DNA from: Gammaproteobacteria bacterium
Lineage (GTDB): Bacteria > Pseudomonadota > Gammaproteobacteria > Enterobacterales > Alteromonadaceae
Reading direction: 5' to 3'
Assembly: GCA_018222405.1 (NCBI GenBank)
Contig: JAAFAI010000016.1
Location: 1 to 64,000, forward strand
DNA: 64,000 nucleotides
Shown here: piece by piece, positions 28,982-37,467 of the stretch
Layout of the letters: each line of letters opens with the position of its first letter
Position numbering within the stretch: position 1 is the stretch's first letter
The notes under the pieces: generated by a model
Databases searched by the model: none
What the model was told of the DNA's origin: nothing
The model's input: the letters and a program-made list of their open reading frames with translations, nothing else
Program-made: the position numbers and the translations under genes

Positions 28982-29286
28982 TTTCCCTCAAATAAAGCCT
29001 GATACTGCTATATATACGACAATCTGACAGCATTCAGTTCCCTGAATTTGATAATATATTTCAGATTTCACCCTTTTAATGCCATTGCTTGTGGGCCTTG
29101 CAAGGCAAAACAGCAATGGTGCAGATGGTCTGATCACACCACATGGTGGGCCCGGGTGCAAGTTCTATGCGTTACAATTCAAGTGTTTGTCGGTATAGTA
29201 ACGCTCTTTATTGTTGAGTGCCGGTAGTTAGCTTTGGCGCCGGGCAGTAACCCTACTGCCGGCGAAAATGCGTGAAGGAATGATGA
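28982..29286. other. 305 bp intergenic region between bepA and perM
   Basis: No open frame of note and no RNA gene recognised. It should hold divergent promoters for bepA and perM. There is a short inverted sequence around TTGTGGGCCTTGCAAGGC and a GC-rich stretch GGTGGGCCCGGG with a perfect GGGCCC palindrome, but I can assign neither. Confidence 0.4.
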
Positions 29287-30363
29287 ATGTTTAGTGTTTT
29301 TGGGCGCTGGTACAAACGCAAGTTTTCCGACCCTGATGCAGCCATGCTGCTGATCCTTATTTTAATCAGCAGTGCCTTATTGCTGCTGTGGGGCGACATG
29401 CTGATGCCGGTTATTGTGGCAGCGGTGATCGCCTATCTGCTCGACTGGCCGGTAACACAGTTAAACCGCATGGGGCTGGGACGTTCGCCTGCGGTAGGAC
29501 TGGTGTTATTGTGTTTTATATTGATCATGGTGTTACTGGCAATAGGCCTGGTCCCGGTTGTCACCAAACAAAGTGTGAGCCTGGCCCAGGAATTACCAAC
29601 CATCTGGCAAAACGCTCAGTCCTGGTTACTGACCCTACCGGATAAATACCCGGAATACGTGCAGTTTTCGCATATCTACGAAATGATGGAAGGGGCTAAT
29701 CAGCGTCTGGTGGATTTTGGTGAGCATGCGTTATCGGCGTCTATCGGCTCTATCACGAGTGTGGCAGCGTTATTGATTTACTTTATTCTGGTACCGCTGA
29801 TGGTGTTCTTTATGCTGAAAGACAAACAGTATTTCACCGACAGCATTTCCCGCATCCTGCCCAAGGAGCGTCGCCTGATTGCTCAGGTAGGTAACGAGAT
29901 GAATGTACAGATTGCTAACTATATTCGCGGTAAAGTAATTGAAATTATTATTGTCGGCGCAGTGTCATGCGTGACATTTGCGATTATGGATCTGCGCTAC
30001 GCTTTACTACTCGGTGTATTGGTGGGCCTTTCAGTGCTGATTCCCTACATCGGTGCGGCAGTGGTAACAATCCCGGTTGGCGTAGTGGCAATGTTTCAGT
30101 GGGGCATTTCACCAGAATTCTGGTACCTGATGATCGCCTACGGCATTATTCAGGCACTGGATGGTAATCTGCTGGTACCAATCTTGTTTTCGGAGGCGGT
30201 GAGCCTGCACCCCTTGTATATTATTATCGCCGTGTTGTTCTTTGGCGGTCTATGGGGCTTCTGGGGGGTGTTTTTTGCCATCCCACTGGCCACGCTGGTG
30301 AAAGCGGTGGTAACCGCCTGGTCGTCCTCGCCTGAACAGCTAAGCGCCAGCGAAAACGCTTAA
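29287..30363 (+). CDS. perM: AI-2E family transporter PerM
   Basis: A 358-residue membrane protein with about eight helices and the AI-2E/PerM pattern: LLLWGDMLMPVIVAAVIAYL near residue 34-55, GKVIEIIIVGAVSCVTFAIM, and the C-terminal PLYIIIAVLFFGGLWGFWGV. It sits beside bepA as perM does in E. coli. The substrate of this family member is uncertain despite the family name. A terminator lies 20 bp after its stop. Confidence 0.88.
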   Translation: MFSVFGRWYKRKFSDPDAAMLLILILISSALLLLWGDMLMPVIVAAVIAYLLDWPVTQLNRMGLGRSPAVGLVLLCFILIMVLLAIGLVPVVTKQSVSLAQELPTIWQNAQSWLLTLPDKYPEYVQFSHIYEMMEGANQRLVDFGEHALSASIGSITSVAALLIYFILVPLMVFFMLKDKQYFTDSISRILPKERRLIAQVGNEMNVQIANYIRGKVIEIIIVGAVSCVTFAIMDLRYALLLGVLVGLSVLIPYIGAAVVTIPVGVVAMFQWGISPEFWYLMIAYGIIQALDGNLLVPILFSEAVSLHPLYIIIAVLFFGGLWGFWGVFFAIPLATLVKAVVTAWSSSPEQLSASENA

Positions 30364-30385
30364 TGTTTATATCCTGCTCTATCTC

Positions 30386-30411
30386 ACGGCCAGCGTTTGC
30401 TGGCCGTATTT
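30386..30411. terminator. terminator between perM and the hydrolase gene
   Basis: ACGGCCAGC-GTT-TGCTGGCCGT is a strong stem followed by ATTTCATTT. It lies between two convergent genes and may act on both. Confidence 0.7.
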
Positions 30412-30414
30412 CAT

Positions 30415-31293
30415 TTAAAGCGCCTGTTGAAATAACGCCAGGGTTTGTTGCCAGGCGCGTTCGGCCTGTTTTTCGTTGTATACTTTGGAGTCCGGTGGCG
30501 TCCAGCCATGCAGGGTGTTGGGGTATACCTCTATATGGGCTGTCAGTCCGGCTGCCTGATAAGCTTCTTTCAGCATGCGCTGCATCTGCGGTGATCGCTC
30601 ATTGTCATTCTCTGCAATAGCGTGCAGGGCCAGCGCATCCGACTCACTAATAGTGTGGTGAGGGCTATCTGGTTTATCTGTTGCCAGTCCGCCGCCATGG
30701 AAACTGGCAATGGCGCCAATCCGTTTCGGCATGGCTGCGGCAGCCAGCATGGTAAACGAACCGCTCATGCAATAACCCATTAATGCCCCCTGACGTTTGG
30801 CATCCACCGCAGTTTGCTGATCGAGAAAATCAAAAAATGCTTCGGCATCGCTGACTACCGCTTGTTGAGTGAGTTTTTCACGCATAGGGGAGAGGACCTG
30901 CCAGGCTTCCTGCGAAGGAAATTCAACCCCTTCAGGTAAGGCCGCTCCGCTGACATCCCGATAGAAAGGATTAACCACCAATACGGCATAACCCTTTGCA
31001 GCCAGGCGCTGTCCCATCAGATCAAAGGCGGCTCTGCGGCCCTTGATGTCTGGCCACATTACCACTGCCGGATGACGCCCGGCTTTCGGTGCCGTGAATA
31101 AGCAGTCTGCGGTACCGTGCGGTGTTTTTACACTCACTTCCTGCTGCATAATGTTTTCGTCAGCAACAGCAAACTGAGGTAATACGGCACTTAATGTGCC
31201 AAGTGCGAGTAGCTGATTAAACTGCCGGCGATTTAACTTTCCGCCTTGCTCGGTAAAACGCTGAATATCCTGTTCGGTTGAATTATCACACAT
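30415..31293 (-). CDS. dienelactone hydrolase family protein, possibly exported
   Basis: The 292-residue protein has an N-terminal segment NRRQFNQLLALGTLSAVL that looks like a Tat signal (RR-x-F followed by a hydrophobic stretch). The catalytic domain has LMGYCMSGSF (nucleophile Cys in GxCxG), and NTLHGWTPPDS provides the His; the Asp is likely near the LAADN-like segment before it. The family hydrolyses dienelactones and related esters. Substrate unknown. It is a single-gene unit convergent with perM. Confidence 0.85.
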   Translation of the reverse strand: MCDNSTEQDIQRFTEQGGKLNRRQFNQLLALGTLSAVLPQFAVADENIMQQEVSVKTPHGTADCLFTAPKAGRHPAVVMWPDIKGRRAAFDLMGQRLAAKGYAVLVVNPFYRDVSGAALPEGVEFPSQEAWQVLSPMREKLTQQAVVSDAEAFFDFLDQQTAVDAKRQGALMGYCMSGSFTMLAAAAMPKRIGAIASFHGGGLATDKPDSPHHTISESDALALHAIAENDNERSPQMQRMLKEAYQAAGLTAHIEVYPNTLHGWTPPDSKVYNEKQAERAWQQTLALFQQAL

Positions 31294-31405
31294 GGTGTTT
31301 CCTCAATATGGGGGAGCAGAGGAACAGTATACGTTGAAATAGCGGGTAAAGATTGAACTTGCAGAAAGTGTTATGGCAGGCCGGGCGACCTGCCAATAAG
31401 GGAAG

Positions 31406-31876
31406 TTATTCGCCGTTATTCAGATAATTCAGGATGACCAGGTGATGTTCTTTGGTTTTAAACTTATTAAAGACCTGCTCAACATTCCCTTCTTCGTCAA
31501 TTAAGAAGGTAATTCGATGGATACCGTCGTATTCTTTACCCATAAATTTTTTCGGGCCCCACACGCCGAACGCATCGGCAACAGTATGATCTTCATCGGA
31601 TAACAGCGTAAAATTTAGCTGTTCTTTTTCGATGAACTTAGGCAGACGTTTCACTGCGTCCGGACTGATCCCCAGCACTACGACATTGTTTTGTTGCAGT
31701 TCGTTCTGGATATCGCGAAGGCCCTGGGCCTGAACGGTACAGCCTGGGGTCATGGCTTTAGGATAAAAGTAAACCAGTACTTTTTTGCCTTTGAGTGATT
31801 CCAGAGAAACTGGATTACCGTCCTGATCGGGCAGACTAAAAAGTGGCGCTGCATCACCGGCAGAAAGCGTATTCAT
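31406..31876 (-). CDS. bcp: peroxiredoxin Bcp (1-Cys form)
   Basis: The ATG at 31876 is chosen (MNTLSAGDAAPLF) because AAGGGA lies just upstream and the longer frame overlaps gcvR. The 156-residue thioredoxin-fold protein has the peroxidatic Cys46 in AMTPGCTVQAQGLRD. E. coli Bcp has a resolving Cys five residues later; here that position is Gln and no other Cys exists. So it should work as a 1-Cys enzyme using an external thiol. It reduces hydrogen and organic peroxides in the cytosol. It lies 4 bp after gcvR. Confidence 0.9.
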   Translation of the reverse strand: MNTLSAGDAAPLFSLPDQDGNPVSLESLKGKKVLVYFYPKAMTPGCTVQAQGLRDIQNELQQNNVVVLGISPDAVKRLPKFIEKEQLNFTLLSDEDHTVADAFGVWGPKKFMGKEYDGIHRITFLIDEEGNVEQVFNKFKTKEHHLVILNYLNNGE

Positions 31877-31880
31877 ATTA

Positions 31881-32414
31881 TTATCCCTTATGTTTATCAA
31901 TAATATTGGATGTCAGGTGTAGCACCTGACACAGCAAATTCAGGTTATAGCGGAACTCCGGCATGGCAACATCGTCAGGTATATTCACCACCAGCTTAAA
32001 CCGCATCATCTTGTGGCCGGTTTCATCATCCACACTGGTGGTTTGACGAAAGGCACTGATAGAAACGTGCTGGTCGGCAAAAAAGCGGGTAATGGCCTGG
32101 ATCTGCCCCGGGTTATCCACACCATTAAATTCAACATCGTAAAGGTGAGTCAGATTTTGTTTGGTGTGTTCGCGAGTACGTTTCAGAATCGACAACAGAT
32201 CACGGCGCTGGCACATCTCAGGGATGCTGAGCTCAACCCGGGTGATGGCGTTATGGGTGCCTTCAATGATCATCGTTAACGAAAATTCCTGACCGTAGAT
32301 AGCATGTCTGCTGTCAAGAATATTGCAATCTGATTCGCTGACCAGTGTGGCAATATCGCTGAGAATACCCACCTGATCGGTACCTAAAATAACCGCAATT
32401 AACTGTTGTTTCAT
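31881..32414 (-). CDS. gcvR: glycine cleavage system regulator GcvR
   Basis: A 177-residue protein made of two ACT domains (about residues 1-85 and 90-170), with VILGTDQVGILSDIATLVSE and a second strand-helix unit GVDNPGQIQAITRFFADQHVS. GcvR binds GcvA and responds to glycine in E. coli. Its placement between bcp and dapA, and divergent from dapA, is the conserved arrangement. Any GcvA partner would lie outside this window. Confidence 0.88.
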   Translation of the reverse strand: MKQQLIAVILGTDQVGILSDIATLVSESDCNILDSRHAIYGQEFSLTMIIEGTHNAITRVELSIPEMCQRRDLLSILKRTREHTKQNLTHLYDVEFNGVDNPGQIQAITRFFADQHVSISAFRQTTSVDDETGHKMMRFKLVVNIPDDVAMPEFRYNLNLLCQVLHLTSNIIDKHKG

Positions 32415-32652
32415 GGACCTGACTCATATTAAGGGGCGCAGATTCTAACATAGCCGTGGCCAAAGTCGAATCGGCCGCTGGTATGACTTCGCCAGGTTAA
32501 AAACCGGTGGTGAGAGATAAATGGTTTTAAAACACCTGCAGCAAAAATAAAAACCGTTATTTTCTGGTAATAATATGCAATCCGGGCATTCAAATGCTTG
32601 TTTTTAACCAGTGCGGCAATTACCATGTGCGCTCGCAAAAAGTGGAGAGAAT

Positions 32653-33537
32653 ATGTTTACCGGTAGTTACGTTGCGCTTGTCACCCCAATGTTTGATGAC
32701 GGCCAAATTGATTATCCTGCGCTGCGGGAATTGGTTGAGTTTCATATCCAACAGGGCACTCATGGTATTGTGTCGGTAGGCACTACCGGCGAATCCGCCA
32801 CGCTGCCTTTTGATGAACATATTGAAGTTGTTAAACAAACGGTAGAAGCCGCTGCGGGCAGAACAAAAATTATTGCCGGAAGTGGGGCAAACTCCACCTC
32901 TGAAGCTATCTTCCTGAGCGAGCAAATGGCTGGCCTGGGTATTGATGGTTTCCTGAGCGTTGTACCTTATTACAACAAGCCTCAGCAAAAGGGCATGATT
33001 GCCCATTTTGAGGCCGTAGCCGACGCCACCGACTTACCGGTACTGCTGTACAACGTACCGGGCCGCACTGTTGCCGATATGTTACCTGAAACCGTAGCTG
33101 AACTGGCTAAACACCCCAAAATTGTTGGCCTCAAAGACGCTACCGGCGATATCGCCCGTTTAAAAGCCACCCAGGCATTGGTAGACGATGACTTTGTCTT
33201 GCTGAGCGGTGATGACGGTACTTCTTGTGAATTTTTATGCGAAGGCGGTCACGGCGTGATATCTGTTACTGCTAATGTGGTGCCGGCAGCTATTGCACAA
33301 ATGTGTGATGCAGCGCTGGCCGGCGATAACGCCCGTTGCCGCGAGCTTAATGCCAGCATAGAAAAGCTTCACTCTGCACTGTTTATTGAACCAAATCCGG
33401 TGATCCCGAAGTGGGCATTGTATAAAATGGGCATGATGAAAAGCCCATTTTTACGTTTACCGATGGTTTTACCGGAACTTGCGAGCCAAAAAAGCATCGA
33501 AGCGTTGTTACATGAATACGCTTTAATTTCAGAATAA
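32653..33537 (+). CDS. dapA: 4-hydroxy-tetrahydrodipicolinate synthase
   Basis: The ATG at 32653 (MFTGSYVALVTPMF) gives 294 residues, matching E. coli DapA (292); GAGAG upstream fits a ribosome-binding site. Catalytic residues are all present in standard positions: T44/T45 in GTTGES, Y107 in VPYYNKP, Y133 in LYNVPGRT, and the Schiff-base K161 in GLKDATGD. It condenses pyruvate with aspartate semialdehyde in lysine and diaminopimelate synthesis. bamC and purC follow with short gaps as one operon. Confidence 0.95.
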   Translation: MFTGSYVALVTPMFDDGQIDYPALRELVEFHIQQGTHGIVSVGTTGESATLPFDEHIEVVKQTVEAAAGRTKIIAGSGANSTSEAIFLSEQMAGLGIDGFLSVVPYYNKPQQKGMIAHFEAVADATDLPVLLYNVPGRTVADMLPETVAELAKHPKIVGLKDATGDIARLKATQALVDDDFVLLSGDDGTSCEFLCEGGHGVISVTANVVPAAIAQMCDAALAGDNARCRELNASIEKLHSALFIEPNPVIPKWALYKMGMMKSPFLRLPMVLPELASQKSIEALLHEYALISE

Positions 33538-33546
33538 GAGATAACT

Positions 33547-34662
33547 ATGAATAAAAAACTGGCTTTGGTCAGCGGTATTGCCAGCCTTGTTCTTACTGCT
33601 TGTGCTTCACAACAAGAACGCGTGACCGCCTCTGGCAGTTACGAATACTTAAAATATAAAGAACGCACACAGTTGCAAGTGCCGACCGATCTTGATGCGC
33701 CGGAATTTACCAGCGACTACAACATTCCGGCTTTACAACAGTCTGCCGATTCAACCCTGGTGGGACGTAACCTTGAAGTAGTGCCGCCGGCATTGGTGAT
33801 CCCGCTAGTACAAGGTTCCCACGTAGAGGAAGGTTCCAAAGGCGCCACCGTGTTGCTGGACCAGGTAAGGGATAACGAAACACTGGATAAAACGATCTGG
33901 AACTCGCTGATTGGTTATCTGGAAGAACGCGGTATCAGCGTAGAAAACTTCAGCCCGGAGCAGGGTGAGTTGATCACCGGCTGGATGAATGTAGCCCCGG
34001 CCAGCACCGAAGAAGGCAATGGCGGCTGGTTCGACTGGTCGTCTGATGAAGGTGAAGTAGCTGGCAAAGGTCGCTATAAATTTGATGTTGAGTTAAAACC
34101 CCATGGTCGTACTGCGCAGCTGAGCGTTGCGCTTATGGATTATGAGCGTGGCGATAAGTCTGTGGAAGACTTAAATGCCATGGAAAAGCGCCGTGACGAA
34201 GTCATGGTGTTAAACCGGGTAATCAGCCACTACGAATACCTTAACCAACTTGAAACCAACCGCCGTATTGCCCAAATCCGTCAGGGGCTGGATATGGAAA
34301 TGGGCTTTGATGACGACGGTAACCCGGCTTTCGTGTTAGATGCTAACTACGACATTGCCTGGCCGCGTATCCAGCTGGTATTGCGTAAACTGGGTTTCAA
34401 CGTAAAAGATTTAGATAAGTCGAACGGATTGATTTTTGTGCAGTATACTGATGAGCAGGTGAGTTGGTGGCGTGACCTGTTTTCATCAGACGATGCACAG
34501 TTGCTGGATTATGAAGACTATCGCCTGAAGGTGACAAAATTAGGCCCTAAAACGTCTATCACCTTTATGGATAATGAAAGCACACCATTTGATGCCAAAC
34601 AGGTTGCTGATCTGTTCAAACCTTTTGAACAGGTAATGACTGAAGACGGCTTAGACATTTAA
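33547..34662 (+). CDS. bamC: outer membrane assembly lipoprotein BamC
   Basis: This 371-residue lipoprotein has a signal peptide ending LTACASQQ with the acylated Cys near residue 19, then a linker and two helix-grip (BamC) domains: about residues 90-230 and 255-370. GELITGWMN and [17 protein letters not shown] match the two repeats. BamC is a helper of the BAM complex that inserts outer-membrane beta barrels. It lies 9 bp after dapA, the usual dapA-bamC order. Confidence 0.9.
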   Translation: MNKKLALVSGIASLVLTACASQQERVTASGSYEYLKYKERTQLQVPTDLDAPEFTSDYNIPALQQSADSTLVGRNLEVVPPALVIPLVQGSHVEEGSKGATVLLDQVRDNETLDKTIWNSLIGYLEERGISVENFSPEQGELITGWMNVAPASTEEGNGGWFDWSSDEGEVAGKGRYKFDVELKPHGRTAQLSVALMDYERGDKSVEDLNAMEKRRDEVMVLNRVISHYEYLNQLETNRRIAQIRQGLDMEMGFDDDGNPAFVLDANYDIAWPRIQLVLRKLGFNVKDLDKSNGLIFVQYTDEQVSWWRDLFSSDDAQLLDYEDYRLKVTKLGPKTSITFMDNESTPFDAKQVADLFKPFEQVMTEDGLDI

Positions 34663-34675
34663 TACGAGACCTATA

Positions 34676-35389
34676 ATGGAAAAACGCGACGAGCTTTATC
34701 GCGGTAAAGCGAAAACTGTTTATCACACAGACGACAGTGACAAGTTAATTTTATTGTTTCGCAACGATACTTCGGCTTTCGATGGTGAAAAAATCGAACA
34801 GTTAGATCGTAAAGGCGAGGTCAATAATAAGTTTAACCACTTCATCATGACCAAGCTGGAAGAAGCCGGTATTGCGACGCAGGTAGAATCACTGCTATCT
34901 GACACCGAGTCACTGGTTAAAAAGCTGGATATGATCCCGGTAGAGTGCGTTGTGCGTAACGTGGCCGCAGGGTCTCTGGTTCGCCGTCTGGGTGTAGAAG
35001 AAGGTCAGTTACTGAATCCACCGGTGTTTGAATTCTTCCTTAAGAATGACGCGCTGCATGACCCAATGGTAAATGATTACCATATTGAGTCATTTGGCTG
35101 GGCCACTGCCGCTCAGGTAGCCCGCATGAAAGAGCTGACATTCGCCGTAAACGATGTACTTAAAGCACTGTTCGACCAGGGCGGTATGATTTTAGTGGAT
35201 TATAAACTGGAATTTGGTGTGGACAGCGCTGGTAATATTGTACTGGGTGATGAGTTTACGCCAGACGGTTGCCGTTTGTGGGATAAAGAAACCCGCAAAA
35301 AGATGGACAAAGACCGATTCCGTCAGGGCCTGGGTTCAGTGGTTGAAACCTATATTGAAGTTGCAGAACGCTTAGGCTTAAAGCTTTAA
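34676..35389 (+). CDS. purC: SAICAR synthase
   Basis: The 237-residue enzyme matches E. coli PurC in length. It shows [20 protein letters not shown] at the start, [11 protein letters not shown] for nucleotide binding, [19 protein letters not shown], and [17 protein letters not shown]. It joins CAIR and aspartate with ATP in purine synthesis. It follows bamC by 13 bp and a clear terminator lies 26 bp after the stop, ending the dapA-bamC-purC unit. Confidence 0.96.
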   Translation: MEKRDELYRGKAKTVYHTDDSDKLILLFRNDTSAFDGEKIEQLDRKGEVNNKFNHFIMTKLEEAGIATQVESLLSDTESLVKKLDMIPVECVVRNVAAGSLVRRLGVEEGQLLNPPVFEFFLKNDALHDPMVNDYHIESFGWATAAQVARMKELTFAVNDVLKALFDQGGMILVDYKLEFGVDSAGNIVLGDEFTPDGCRLWDKETRKKMDKDRFRQGLGSVVETYIEVAERLGLKL

Positions 35390-35415
35390 TCGTGTTCTGA
35401 CACCCTAGCTATTTT

Positions 35416-35445
35416 AAATACCCGCCATTGTGCGGGTATTTTTTT
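35416..35445 (+). terminator. rho-independent terminator after purC
   Basis: AAATACCCGC-CATTGT-GCGGGTATTTTTTT is a strong stem with a T run on the plus strand, just after purC. Confidence 0.88.
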
Positions 35446-35568
35446 GTCTGTTATGCGGTCTGGTTTCTAATAACCATAAAATCACCCCGATACAGAATAG
35501 GCGCAAAGTGCTATTGAATTTAGTTAACAATATGTAACTATGAATGAAAATGCTGAGCAGGACATCCT

Positions 35569-36414
35569 ATGGCACTGATTAAACTGGTATTACTCTCTGC
35601 ACTGGCAATGACAGCCTTTGCCGCTAATTCGCTGCTTTGCCGGATGGCGTTGGTAGAAACCGATATCGACCCGGCTTCTTTTACCTTCTGGCGATTAACC
35701 AGTGGTGCGCTGATGTTAACCCTTCTGGTGGTTATGCGTAACCAAAAACCGCTACAAGAAGGCAATATGACTTCGGCTGTAGCGCTGTTTGTGTATGCTG
35801 CCGGCTTTTCATTTGCCTATATCAGCATGACTACCGGTGCCGGTGCTTTGCTGCTCTTTGGTGCAGTACAGGTGACTATGATCAGTTGGGGCCTGTTTAA
35901 AGGCGAAAGAATGAGTGCGCTGCAATGGGGCGGATTTCTGCTCGCCCTGATTGGTCTGATACTGCTCCTGCTACCTAACGCGGCAGTACCACAGCTTTCC
36001 AGTGCGCTGATGATGCTGGCAGCAGGCATCGCCTGGGGTGTTTATTCGTTAAAAGGTAAGGGCGCCAAATTTCCTATAGAAGCCACCGCCGGTAATTTCA
36101 TCCGCGCCACGCCGCTGGCGTTGGTATTGCTGGTAATATTCTGGCCGGGCGGGGAGTTTCATGCTGAAGGCATGGCTTACGCAGTTGCCTCAGGCGCTAT
36201 TGCCTCGGCATTAGGTTATGCCTTGTGGTATAGCATTCTGGTGCACATAGCGGCGATTAAAGCCGCAACATTACAATTATCCGTGCCGGTGCTGGCAGTT
36301 TTTGCCGGATGGTTGTTTTTAAATGAAACGGTTACGCTGAGGATTATCTTAAGCTCACTGGCTGTAATAGGTGGTGTAGCCATGGTGATTTGGGTGAAAA
36401 AAGTTGCTGCTTAA
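35569..36414 (+). CDS. EamA/DMT-type transporter
   Basis: The 281-residue membrane protein has ten predicted helices in two EamA repeats (about residues 1-135 and 145-280). AANSLLCRMALVETDIDPAS and WRLTSGALMLTLL are typical of the first repeat, and LNETVTLRIILSSLAVIGGVAMV of the second. Such proteins export or import amino acids and small metabolites; the substrate is not readable. It is transcribed alone; the purC terminator separates it from the upstream operon. Confidence 0.85.
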   Translation: MALIKLVLLSALAMTAFAANSLLCRMALVETDIDPASFTFWRLTSGALMLTLLVVMRNQKPLQEGNMTSAVALFVYAAGFSFAYISMTTGAGALLLFGAVQVTMISWGLFKGERMSALQWGGFLLALIGLILLLLPNAAVPQLSSALMMLAAGIAWGVYSLKGKGAKFPIEATAGNFIRATPLALVLLVIFWPGGEFHAEGMAYAVASGAIASALGYALWYSILVHIAAIKAATLQLSVPVLAVFAGWLFLNETVTLRIILSSLAVIGGVAMVIWVKKVAA

Positions 36415-36631
36415 GCAGCTTTTGTTGTGACGGTAGCTCTCCTTTATAACTCTCAAACTGTCTGCACCGGCAGTTTTCAATAATTAATTCTGCTTTATAA
36501 AATCAGTGGTAATCTATTTAATTCAATGAGTTAAGTATTTCTAAGAAAAATATCAGGTTTTTTTAAGGCCAAAATTTGCGTATCTGGCTAATTTCGAAAG
36601 GCGACTTATTCATTCATCAAAGGAAATAAAA

Positions 36632-37414
36632 ATGAAAAACGCACTTTCAAAATTAACACTGTTATGTGGTCTGCTATTTACGTTAAGCGCGTCTCAGGCA
36701 AGCGTAATGACGTTTAACTTCTCGGTGGGCGGATTCTCTGATGGTGGTACCGTCACGGGCACCTTTACCGGTGAGGATTTGAATAATGATGGCTACATCA
36801 GCTCATTCCTGTTTAAGCAAAGCGACGATTTTGTCGGTACCGGCTTTGATGAAACCCTAAGTGAGGTGTACACCGCCAGTGCCAGTTTCAGTGGTATATT
36901 TACGGCTGATGACGGTTCACAGCAGCCGGTGACTGACTTAACCATCAGTAATGATTTAACCGATACCACGGATATGTTTGTACCGGGATTTCCCATGGAT
37001 TTGTTCTTCCTGCTCAATTATAAGCTGGATGGCGGATTACTCGGCGATGACGAATACGAGGGCATGTTGTTTGGTCAGGCAGACGCACCTTACGTGTTTG
37101 GCTTAGGACAGTTTTTGCCAGCACCGGCAGGCATCGTATTTGATGCGCCGGGAATGCTTCCTGGTGGCGCCACGCTCACTTCACAAATGATACTCAATGG
37201 CTCTAATGGTTCTCCTTGTCAGGGATTAACCTGTGGCGCAGTGCACACCGTGCTGACGGACCAGAATTTTATGCCTTATGTGGGCGGCCGTAGCCTGACC
37301 AACTCTCTGGCCGTGGTAGAAGAAGTTCCGGCACCACCGCTAGGCTTTTTGATTGCAGGCATGATGGTGCTGGTTTGCCTGAAGCGTAGCCGTGATATAG
37401 AAAACCAGAGTTAA
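36632..37414 (+). CDS. secreted PEP-CTERM-like protein
   Basis: A 260-residue protein with a signal peptide (cleavage near SQASVM, residue 24), a beta-rich body, and a C-terminus EVPAPPLGFLIAGMMVLVCL followed by KRSR. That tripartite end (short Pro-containing motif, membrane helix, basic cluster) is the PEP-CTERM layout used by exosortases. The motif is VPAPP rather than the usual VPEP, so it may be a variant. The body starts SVMTFNFSVGGFSDGGTVTG, common in such proteins, and includes DLNNDGYISSF, a calcium-loop-like sequence. No exosortase gene is in the window. Confidence 0.65.
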   Translation: MKNALSKLTLLCGLLFTLSASQASVMTFNFSVGGFSDGGTVTGTFTGEDLNNDGYISSFLFKQSDDFVGTGFDETLSEVYTASASFSGIFTADDGSQQPVTDLTISNDLTDTTDMFVPGFPMDLFFLLNYKLDGGLLGDDEYEGMLFGQADAPYVFGLGQFLPAPAGIVFDAPGMLPGGATLTSQMILNGSNGSPCQGLTCGAVHTVLTDQNFMPYVGGRSLTNSLAVVEEVPAPPLGFLIAGMMVLVCLKRSRDIENQS

Positions 37415-37438
37415 CCAGTTAAACCGTCTCCCCGGTTA

Positions 37439-37467
37439 GGCTAATTCTGGTATGGAATTAGCCGTTT
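37439..37467. terminator. terminator after the PEP-CTERM-like gene
   Basis: GGCTAATTC-TGGTATG-GAATTAGCC followed by GTTTTTG is a stem with a T run on the plus strand. It overlaps the last codons of the convergent regulator gene. Confidence 0.75.

Noticed and set aside
31375..31396. GGCAGG..CCTGCC hairpin after bcp
   Set aside because: No T run follows on the bcp strand; it may still slow transcription, but support is weak.
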